Position numbers and translations under genes: made by a program
NCBI GenBank assembly: GCA_000715605.1
Contig: KL568532.1
Span: forward strand, 164,076-169,903
Direction of reading: 5' to 3'
Length of the DNA stretch: 5,828 nt
Origin: Streptomyces speibonae
Lineage (GTDB): Bacteria > Actinomycetota > Actinomycetes > Streptomycetales > Streptomycetaceae
The notes under the pieces: generated by a model
The model's input: only the letters and a program-made list of their open reading frames with translations
Database searches by the model: none
Told to the model about the DNA's origin: nothing
In this document: in pieces, positions 1 to 4,345 of the stretch
Layout of the letters: each line of letters starts with the position of its first letter
Position numbering within the stretch: position 1 is the first letter of the stretch

Positions 1-96
1 GGCGGTGGCGCCGGTGGCCAGCAGGGCGGTGGCGGCGGCTGGGGCGGTGGCTCCGGCGGCAGCGGCGGCGGCTACTCGGACGAGCCCCCCTTCTAG
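1..96 (+). CDS. ssb: Single-stranded DNA-binding protein, C-terminal end (partial)
   Basis: Only the last 31 codons are present; the gene enters from the left edge in frame 1 and stops at TAG 94-96. The visible part is a glycine-rich linker (Gly with scattered Gln, Ser and one Trp) followed by YSDEPPF. An acidic tip ending in D-x-P-F or a close variant is the hallmark of bacterial SSB, where it docks replication and repair partners onto SSB-coated single-stranded DNA. The OB-fold domain that binds DNA lies outside the window. The position just before rpsR and rplI matches the usual actinobacterial ssb-rpsR-rplI cluster, with 42 bases to the rpsR start and no terminator between, so co-transcription is likely. 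Streptomyces carries two SSB paralogues; the rpsR-linked copy is the essential one (family knowledge). Confidence 0.93.
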   Translation, partial: GGGAGGQQGGGGGWGGGSGGSGGGYSDEPPF

Positions 97-138
97 GCGG
101 GCCGTACCCACACTTCTTGATCACACAGGAGATACACC

Positions 139-375
139 ATGGCGAAGCCGCCTGTGCGCAAGCCGAAGAAGAAGGTCTGCGCATTCTGCAAGGACAAGGT
201 CACGTACGTGGACTACAAGGACACGAACATGCTGCGGAAGTTCATTTCCGACCGCGGCAAGATCCGTGCCCGCCGCGTGACCGGCAACTGCACGCAGCAC
301 CAGCGTGACGTCGCCACGGCCGTCAAGAACAGCCGTGAGATGGCGCTGCTGCCCTACACCTCCACCGCGCGATAA
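139..375 (+). CDS. rpsR: 30S ribosomal protein S18 (zinc-ligand 'C+' form)
   Basis: The 78-residue product is a full-length bacterial S18, which binds S6 and 16S rRNA in the platform of the small subunit. The basic N-terminus is followed by C14-A-F-C17 and later by C51-T-Q-H54, a CxxC...CxxH set that could hold one zinc ion. The conserved S18 core follows ([17 protein letters not shown], then RRVTGNC, and ALLPYT near the C-terminus). The ATG at 139 is preceded by AGGAG at 127-131 with 7 bases of spacing, which fixes the start. Streptomyces usually also encodes a cysteine-free S18 paralogue controlled by Zur for zinc shortage; the copy here keeps its cysteines and is the housekeeping one. It lies between ssb and rplI, 18 bases upstream of rplI. 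Confidence 0.97.
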   Translation: MAKPPVRKPKKKVCAFCKDKVTYVDYKDTNMLRKFISDRGKIRARRVTGNCTQHQRDVATAVKNSREMALLPYTSTAR

Positions 376-393
376 GGGAAGGGTGACCGACTC

Positions 394-840
394 ATGAAGA
401 TCATCCTCACCCACGAGGTCTCCGGCCTCGGCGCCGCGGGCGACGTCGTCGACGTCAAGGACGGCTACGCTCGCAACTACCTGATCCCGCGGAAGCTCGC
501 GATCCGCTGGACCAAGGGCGGCGAGAAGGACGTCGAGCAGATCCGTCGTGCTCGCAAGATCCACGAGATCCACACCATCGAGCAGGCCAACCAGGTGAAG
601 GCCCAGCTCGAGGGTGTCAAGGTCCGCCTGGCCGTCCGCTCCGGCGACGCCGGTCGGCTCTTCGGTTCCGTCACCCCGGCCGACATCGCTTCCGCGATCA
701 AGGACGCCGGTGGCCCCGAGGTCGACAAGCGCCGCATCGAGCTGGGTGCGCCGATCAAGACGCTGGGCGCCCACGAGACGTCCGTGCGTCTGCACCCCGA
801 GGTTGACGCCAAGGTCAACATCGAGGTCGTCGCCGCCTGA
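394..840 (+). CDS. rplI: 50S ribosomal protein L9
   Basis: The 148-residue product matches the standard length and two-domain plan of L9, which binds domain V of 23S rRNA and extends from the large subunit. The N-terminal domain (about residues 1-50) carries the family signature with [30 protein letters not shown] and the basic stretch after it. A long charged helix (about residues 45-75) links to the C-terminal domain (about 80-148), which includes the GRLFGSVT and DKRRIEL motifs and ends in VNIEVVAA. The ATG at 394 follows the purine-rich GGAAGGG at 377-383, about 10 bases away. It is the last gene of the ssb-rpsR-rplI block: a strong hairpin terminator begins 20 bases after the stop codon. 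Confidence 0.97.
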   Translation: MKIILTHEVSGLGAAGDVVDVKDGYARNYLIPRKLAIRWTKGGEKDVEQIRRARKIHEIHTIEQANQVKAQLEGVKVRLAVRSGDAGRLFGSVTPADIASAIKDAGGPEVDKRRIELGAPIKTLGAHETSVRLHPEVDAKVNIEVVAA

Positions 841-860
841 GTGCCGACGTGCTGAAGCAG

Positions 861-904
861 TGACGATGGGGGCCACATCCTTCGGGAAGTGGCCCCCATC
901 GTCA
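861..904. terminator. Strong hairpin terminator after rplI, probably bidirectional
   Basis: Bases 861-876 and 889-904 are perfect reverse complements (16 bp, GC-rich in the middle, core GGGGGCCAC/GTGGCCCCC). The 12-base loop folds further: TCC (878-880) pairs with GGA (885-887) around a TTCG tetraloop, giving the very stable C(UUCG)G cap after one A/A mismatch. It sits between the converging 3' ends of rplI and the MATE gene, so it can stop transcripts from both sides. There is no long U-tract, as is usual for Streptomyces terminators; on the rplI side the stem is followed by TGTTTC, which is the left half of the adjacent parS palindrome. Confidence 0.88.
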
Positions 905-920
905 TGTTTCACGTGAAACA
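905..920. other. parS: parS centromere-like site (ParB-binding palindrome)
   Basis: TGTTTCACGTGAAACA is a perfect 16-bp palindrome identical to the Bacillus subtilis parS consensus, and it contains the 14-bp Streptomyces parS core GTTTCACGTGAAAC without mismatch. ParB (Spo0J family) loads at such sites and spreads over the flanking DNA, and ParA acts on the complex to organise and segregate the origin region; in Streptomyces many copies cluster around oriC (established knowledge). The site lies in the short intergenic space between the rplI terminator and the MATE stop codon, so it disrupts no gene. parAB are not in the window, so function is inferred from exact sequence identity and oriC-proximal context. 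Confidence 0.93.
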
Positions 921-957
921 GTCCGGTCCAGTGAAGGTCACGCGACATCCGAAACCG

Positions 958-2295
958 TCAGCGCGCAGCGCCGGTGACGATCCAGCGACCCGAGCGGGTG
1001 CGCACCCACAGGGTCAGCATGCGCACGGTCATCATGAGCGTCATCGTGGCCCACAGCGCGGTGAGTCCGCCGCCGAGCGCGGGAACGAGCAGGGCGGCGG
1101 GAGTGAACACCGCGAGGGTCAGCAGCATGGCCCAGGCCAGGTACGGTCCGTCTCCGGCGCCCATCAGGACTCCGTCCAGGACGAAGACGATGCCGCAGAT
1201 CGGCTGGGACAGCGCCACGATCACCAGGGCGGGCAGGGCCACGTCCTTCACCGTGGGGTCGCTGGTGAACAGCGGAAGGAACACCGGCCGGGCGAGGACC
1301 ACCAGGACGCCGAGGACGACACCGACGGCGATGCCCCACTCGACCATGCGGCGGCAGGCGTCGCGGGCTCCCTGGGCGTCCCCGGCCCCCAGATAGCGTC
1401 CGATGATGGCCTGTCCGGCGATGGCGATCGCGTCCAGCGCGAAGGCGAGCAGGCTCCACAGCGAGAGGATGATCTGGTGCGCCGCGATGTCGGAGTCGCC
1501 GAGGCGGGCGGCGACGGCCGTCGCGATCATCAGGATGGCCCGCAGGGAGAGGGTGCGTACCAGTAGCGGGGCGCCCGCCTGGGCCGAGGCTCTGATCCCG
1601 GCGGCGTCCGGCCGCAGTGAGGCTCCGTGCCTGCGTGCTCCGCGCAGGACCACGGCCAGATAGACCGCGGCCATGCCCCATTGCGCGATCACGGTGCCCC
1701 AGGCGGAACCGGCGATGCCGAGACCGGCGCCGTAGACCAGGGTGACGTTGAGTACGGCGTTGGCGAGGAAGCCGGCGATGGCGACGTAGAGCGGGGTCCT
1801 GGTGTTCTGCAGTCCGCGCAGGACACCGGTCGCGGCGAGGACGATGAGCATGGCGGGTATGCCGAGCGCGGAGATCCGCAGATACGTGGTGGCGTAGGGG
1901 GCGGCCGTGTCGGAGGCGCCGAAGAGGTTCACGAGGCCGGGCGCCGTGGGCAGCACGACGGCCATCACGGTGGCGCCGAGGAGCAGCGCCAGCCAGATGC
2001 CGTCCATGCCCTGGCGGATGGCCGACGGGAGGTCGCCCGCGCCGACCCGCCGGGCAACGGCGGCCGTGGTGGCGTAGGCCAGGAAGACGAAGACGCTGAC
2101 CGCCGTCATCAGGAGCGCCGAGGCGACTCCGAGGCCGGCGAGCTGTGCCGTTCCGAGATGGCCGACGATGGCGCTGTCGGCCATGACGAACAGCGGCTCG
2201 GCGACGAGGGCGCCGAAGGCGGGGACTGCCAGCAGGACGATCTCTCGGTCGTGCTTGCGTCGGGCGGCTCCGGGGCGCGCGGGGGCCTGTGTCAT
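958..2295 (-). CDS. MATE-family multidrug efflux transporter, DinF-like
   Basis: The predicted 445-residue protein is very hydrophobic, with about 12 membrane segments in two halves, the usual length and plan for MATE exporters. These move cationic drugs or toxic metabolites out through the inner membrane in exchange for H+ or Na+. TM1 carries AEPLFVMADSAIVGHLG (about residues 32-48), typical of the DinF branch; D40 lies where DinF/PfMATE structures have their cation-coupling aspartate. The segment NAVLNVTLVYGAGLGIAGSAWGT-like (about 175-200) is the conserved asparagine/glycine motif of the N-half, and GQAIIGRYLGAGD is its C-half counterpart. I chose the ATG at 2295: the protein then begins with a short basic tail before TM1, and a promoter-like element ends just upstream. 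The upstream in-frame ATG at 2337 would add 14 residues unlike the family. There is no good Shine-Dalgarno sequence, so translation may be leaderless. The substrate cannot be told from sequence. Confidence 0.9.
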   Translation of the reverse strand: MTQAPARPGAARRKHDREIVLLAVPAFGALVAEPLFVMADSAIVGHLGTAQLAGLGVASALLMTAVSVFVFLAYATTAAVARRVGAGDLPSAIRQGMDGIWLALLLGATVMAVVLPTAPGLVNLFGASDTAAPYATTYLRISALGIPAMLIVLAATGVLRGLQNTRTPLYVAIAGFLANAVLNVTLVYGAGLGIAGSAWGTVIAQWGMAAVYLAVVLRGARRHGASLRPDAAGIRASAQAGAPLLVRTLSLRAILMIATAVAARLGDSDIAAHQIILSLWSLLAFALDAIAIAGQAIIGRYLGAGDAQGARDACRRMVEWGIAVGVVLGVLVVLARPVFLPLFTSDPTVKDVALPALVIVALSQPICGIVFVLDGVLMGAGDGPYLAWAMLLTLAVFTPAALLVPALGGGLTALWATMTLMMTVRMLTLWVRTRSGRWIVTGAAR

Positions 2296-2302
2296 GTGCA
2301 CC

Positions 2303-2332
2303 AATCTAATCGTCCACAGGTAAGAGATGCAA
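2303..2332 (-). promoter_or_regulatory. Candidate promoter of the MATE gene (leaderless transcript)
   Basis: On the minus strand, TTGCAT (plus-strand 2327-2332) and TAGATT (2303-2308) are separated by 18 bases, a sigma-70/HrdB-like arrangement with a good -10. A start about 7 bases after the -10 falls on or one base before the ATG at 2295, so the mRNA would be leaderless, consistent with the missing ribosome binding site. A DnaA-box 9-mer (2310-2318) lies inside the spacer. The -35 matches only the TTG half of the consensus; this is an inference from motifs. Confidence 0.5.
2310..2318 (+). promoter_or_regulatory. DnaA-box-like 9-mer inside the MATE promoter spacer
   Basis: TCGTCCACA differs from the Streptomyces DnaA box TTGTCCACA at one position and is identical to a member of the main cluster at 2550-2558. 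It sits between the proposed -10 and -35 of the MATE gene, where bound DnaA would block RNA polymerase. It lies about 165 bases from the main cluster, so it may be a separate site or an outlier of the same array. Confidence 0.5.
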
Positions 2333-2350
2333 AGCATCTTTGGGTCTTAC
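2320..2350. repeat. Nested inverted repeat at the upstream edge of the MATE promoter
   Basis: AGATGC (2325-2330) and GCATCT (2334-2339) form a perfect 6-bp inverted repeat around AAA. Outside it, GTAAGA (2320-2325) and TCTTAC (2345-2350) form a second inverted pair, so the whole can fold as one stem with a bulge. It overlaps the proposed -35 hexamer (2327-2332) of the MATE gene, the position of an operator for a dimeric regulator. The bound protein, if any, is not recognisable. Confidence 0.4.
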
Positions 2351-2483
2351 TTTGTGGCGGAGGGTGTGGGCGTGCGTACACCGCACGCACCGATCTTGAT
2401 CCTGCTGGGCAAGTTTTTCTTCTGCACAGCCGGTGGACGGCAACATTGCAGGTCACAGGCTCTCTCGGCAGGGTGTGCCGAGC
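2351..2483. other. Non-coding part of the MATE-dnaB intergenic region
   Basis: This stretch shows no convincing reading frame or RNA gene. It holds a short T-rich run (around 2413-2421) and one weak DnaA-like 9-mer, TTCTGCACA at 2420-2428, with two mismatches to TTGTCCACA. It separates the MATE promoter from the main DnaA-box cluster. Short start-to-stop frames here have no family features or ribosome binding site. Confidence 0.5.
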
Positions 2484-2572
2484 TTGTTCACAGGGCTGTC
2501 CACCGGCTCGTGCACAGGTTTCCCGGAGTTCTCCACAGCATTGGGCCCGTCGTCCACATGGCCTGTGGATAA
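2484..2572. promoter_or_regulatory. Cluster of six DnaA-box-like sites upstream of dnaB
   Basis: Six 9-mers resemble the DnaA box (Streptomyces TTGTCCACA, E. coli TTATCCACA). On the plus strand: TTGTTCACA 2484-2492, CTGTCCACC 2496-2504, TCGTGCACA 2508-2516, TTCTCCACA 2529-2537 and TCGTCCACA 2550-2558; on the minus strand: TTATCCACA, read from 2572 to 2564, a perfect E. coli-type box. Three have zero or one mismatch to one of the two consensus forms besides one further one-mismatch site, and two have two mismatches. Start-to-start spacing is 12, 12, 21 and 21 bases for the five plus-strand sites, and the last site points inward. DnaA-ATP binding at clustered boxes is the basis of origin firing, of DnaA titration and of transcriptional control. 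The site here lies ahead of dnaB rather than at dnaA-dnaN and lacks a clear AT-rich unwinding element, so regulation or titration is more likely than origin function. Confidence 0.75.
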
Positions 2573-2577
2573 CCAGA

Positions 2578-2606
2578 TTGGCTGACGCTGCCGACGGGCC
2601 TACCGT
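2578..2606 (+). promoter_or_regulatory. Candidate sigma-70-like promoter for dnaB
   Basis: TTGGCT (2578-2583) and TACCGT (2601-2606) are 17 bases apart, a fair match to a housekeeping promoter (four of six at -35, three of six at -10 with the key T, A and final T). A start near 2613 would give a leader of about 140 bases. The perfect DnaA box at 2564-2572 ends six bases before the -35, a location where bound DnaA could contact polymerase. This is weaker than the candidate at 2685-2707. Confidence 0.35.
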
Positions 2607-2684
2607 GGTCCGGCGCCCGCTCCGTCCGCCGGTTTCAGAAACGACACAAATCCGGCGCGCGACAAACGGAGTTGGGCCTCTTAT

Positions 2685-2707
2685 TTGTCAGTGCCGTGCC
2701 GTAGAAC
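2685..2707 (+). promoter_or_regulatory. RecA-NDp-like (PafBC-type) DNA-damage promoter before dnaB
   Basis: TTGTCAGTG at 2685-2693 matches the actinobacterial RecA-independent damage promoter motif TTGTCRGTG at all nine positions. It is followed by exactly 8 bases and then TAGAAC (2702-2707), where the consensus has TAnnnT; only the last base differs. In mycobacteria this motif drives LexA-independent induction of many repair genes through the WYL regulator pair PafBC (established knowledge). The expected start near 2714 would give a leader of about 41 bases before the dnaB GTG. The match and spacing are seen directly; use by dnaB and damage induction are inferred. Confidence 0.6.
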
Positions 2708-2738
2708 AGAGGGGCACGGCGAGGTCCGCTCGGCGGAC
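2693..2738 (+). promoter_or_regulatory. Two tandem hairpins in the dnaB promoter/leader
   Basis: GCCGTGCC (2693-2700) pairs perfectly with GGCACGGC (2713-2720) across a 12-base loop that contains the TAGAAC -10. GTCCGC (2724-2729) pairs perfectly with GCGGAC (2733-2738) around TCG and ends one base before the GGAGGAGG ribosome binding site (2740-2747). The first, as DNA, could be an operator or be melted with the promoter; the second would be in the mRNA of either promoter and could affect ribosome access. No known riboswitch or leader peptide is recognised. Confidence 0.4.
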
Positions 2739-2754
2739 GGGAGGAGGTGGCTCG

Positions 2755-4233
2755 GTGAGCATTTCCGAGCCCTTGGACGACCCGTGGGCCGGTAGCGGTC
2801 CCAGTGATCGTCTGCCCGCCTCCCGCCGTCGTGAGGACCACGGCAGGGGCCGCGACGAGCAGCACGACCGCGGACGGGAGAGCGGCGGATGGGACGGCGC
2901 AGGCTCCGCGTTCGAGCGGGTGCCGCCGCAGGACCTCGACGCCGAGCAGTCCGTGCTCGGCGGAATGCTGCTGTCCAAGGACGCCATCGCCGACGTCGTC
3001 GAGATCCTCAAGGGCCACGACTTCTACAAGCCGGCCCACGAGACCGTCTACACGGCCATCCTCGACGTCTACGCCAAGGGCGAGCCCGCCGACCCCATCA
3101 CGATCGCCGCGGAGCTGACCAAGCGCGGTGAGATCAACAAGGTCGGCGGGGCCTCCTACCTCCACAGCCTCGTCCAGACGGTTCCCACGGCGGCGAACGC
3201 GGCCTACTACGCCGAGATCGTCCACGAGCGCGCCGTGCTGCGGCGCCTGGTGGAGGCCGGTACGCGCATCACACAGATGGGATACGCGGCCGACGACGAC
3301 GTCGACGAGATCGTCAACCGCGCGCAGGCGGAGATCTACGCCGTCACCGAACAGCGCACGAGCGAGGACTATCTGCCCCTCGGCGACATCATGGAGGGCG
3401 CCCTCGACGAGATCGAGGCGATCGGGTCGCGCAGCGGCGAGATGACCGGCGTGCCCACCGGGTTCACCGACTTCGACTCGCTCACCAACGGGCTCCACCC
3501 GGGGCAGATGATCGTCATCGCCGCGCGTCCGGCGATGGGCAAGTCGACGCTCGCCCTGGACTTCGCGCGGGCCGCGTCCATCAAGAACAACCTGCCCAGC
3601 GTCATCTTCTCGCTGGAGATGGGGCGCAACGAGATCGCGATGCGTCTGCTCTCCGCCGAGGCGCGCGTCGCCCTGCACCACATGCGGTCCGGCACGATGA
3701 CCGACGAGGACTGGACACGTCTGGCGCGCCGGATGCCGGACGTCTCCGCGGCACCGCTGTACATCGACGACTCACCGAACCTGTCGATGATGGAGATCCG
3801 CGCCAAGTGCCGCCGCCTGAAGCAGCGCAACGATCTGAAGCTGGTCGTCATCGACTACCTCCAGCTGATGCAGTCCGGCGGCTCCAAGCGGGCCGAGAGC
3901 CGCCAGCAGGAGGTCTCGGACATGTCCCGCAACCTCAAGCTGCTCGCCAAGGAGCTGGAGATCCCGGTCATCGCGCTCTCCCAGCTCAACCGCGGCCCTG
4001 AGCAGCGCACCGACAAGAAGCCGATGGTCTCCGACCTGCGTGAGTCCGGTTCCATCGAGCAGGACGCCGACATGGTCATCCTGCTGCACCGCGAGGACGC
4101 CTACGAGAAGGAGTCACCGCGTGCGGGGGAGGCCGACCTGATCGTGGCGAAGCACCGCAACGGTCCGACGGCGACGATCACGGTCGCCTTCCAGGGCCAC
4201 TACTCGCGCTTCGTGGACATGGCCCAGACCTGA
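2755..4233 (+). CDS. dnaB: Replicative DNA helicase DnaB
   Basis: The 492-residue protein is the hexameric helicase that unwinds DNA 5' to 3' ahead of the replisome. Residues 1-52 are a hydrophilic, charged extension. The DnaB N-terminal domain spans about 53-160 (FERVPPQDLDAEQSVLGGML onward, with QTVPTAANA near 141-149). The RecA-like ATPase domain follows: Walker A ARPAMGKST at about 257-265 (K263), catalytic glutamate E288 in FSLEMG, Walker B LVVIDYLQLM at 363-372 (D367), SQLNRGPEQR, and LRESGSIEQDAD at 428-439 with the arginine-finger region. The length is close to the E. coli protein, and no intein interrupts it, unlike some mycobacterial dnaB genes. GTG at 2755 is chosen because GGAGGAGG (2740-2747) sits 7 bases upstream and the MSISEPLDDPW start is what I recall for Streptomyces DnaB. 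It diverges from the MATE gene across a DnaA-box-rich region. Confidence 0.97.
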   Translation: MSISEPLDDPWAGSGPSDRLPASRRREDHGRGRDEQHDRGRESGGWDGAGSAFERVPPQDLDAEQSVLGGMLLSKDAIADVVEILKGHDFYKPAHETVYTAILDVYAKGEPADPITIAAELTKRGEINKVGGASYLHSLVQTVPTAANAAYYAEIVHERAVLRRLVEAGTRITQMGYAADDDVDEIVNRAQAEIYAVTEQRTSEDYLPLGDIMEGALDEIEAIGSRSGEMTGVPTGFTDFDSLTNGLHPGQMIVIAARPAMGKSTLALDFARAASIKNNLPSVIFSLEMGRNEIAMRLLSAEARVALHHMRSGTMTDEDWTRLARRMPDVSAAPLYIDDSPNLSMMEIRAKCRRLKQRNDLKLVVIDYLQLMQSGGSKRAESRQQEVSDMSRNLKLLAKELEIPVIALSQLNRGPEQRTDKKPMVSDLRESGSIEQDADMVILLHREDAYEKESPRAGEADLIVAKHRNGPTATITVAFQGHYSRFVDMAQT

Positions 4234-4345
4234 CGCGAACCGCTGTAGGGTCTCAGGTTTCGTGTTGGAATCTCAGAGCTGATGTCGGATCAGAGTCGGA
4301 TGCGACAGGGTCTTGAGACCCGCAGGTCGCGACCATCACTCGTTA
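4234..4345. other. Repeat-rich junction between dnaB and the transposon-gene remnant
   Basis: No gene is seen here. Short repeats crowd the segment: GGGTCT at 4248-4253 and 4308-4313, TCTCAG at 4251-4256 and 4271-4276, GTCGGAT at 4284-4290 and 4295-4301, CTGAT/ATCAG (4279-4283/4289-4293), TGTCG/CGACA (4283-4287/4303-4307), and the near-palindrome GGGTCT-TG-AGACCC at 4308-4321. A TGT...ACA unit with nearby direct repeats recalls the ends of Tn7/Tn5053-type elements, but no known end sequence is matched. A weak stem, CGAACC (4235-4240) with GGTTTCG (4256-4262, one bulge), could be a poor dnaB terminator. The change from conserved chromosome to accessory DNA occurs somewhere in this interval. 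Confidence 0.4.

Noticed and set aside
121..948. Long minus-strand frame opposite rpsR and rplI
   Set aside because: It is antisense to two certain ribosomal protein genes, crosses the terminator and parS, and its composition (repeated Asp, Val, Leu, Gly) is the usual mirror of high-GC coding DNA.
889..1566. Plus-strand frame beginning in the terminator stem and parS
   Set aside because: It is antisense to the MATE gene, its product is low-complexity Gly, Asp, His and Gln, and its start lies in a hairpin with no ribosome binding site.
2296..2337. Longer MATE start at the ATG at 2337
   Set aside because: The added 14 residues lie over the promoter-like element and inverted repeat and do not resemble the family's N-terminus; there is no ribosome binding site for it.
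2449..2457. CAGGTCACA as a further DnaA box
   Set aside because: Four mismatches to TTGTCCACA; only the common CACA end fits.
2484..2572. The DnaA-box cluster as oriC itself
   Set aside because: Streptomyces oriC lies between dnaA and dnaN and has about 19 boxes over several hundred bases. Here there are six, with no clear AT-rich unwinding element and no dnaA or dnaN beside it.
2635..3681. Minus-strand frame of 348 residues opposite dnaB
   Set aside because: It is a shadow of dnaB, with the repetitive Val, Asp, Leu, Gly composition of the opposite strand and no domain.
1627..4233. Upstream extension of the dnaB frame to 868 residues
   Set aside because: The extra 376 codons run antisense through the MATE gene and across the regulatory region, with low-complexity composition. 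The GTG at 2755 has a strong ribosome binding site and gives the family's normal length.
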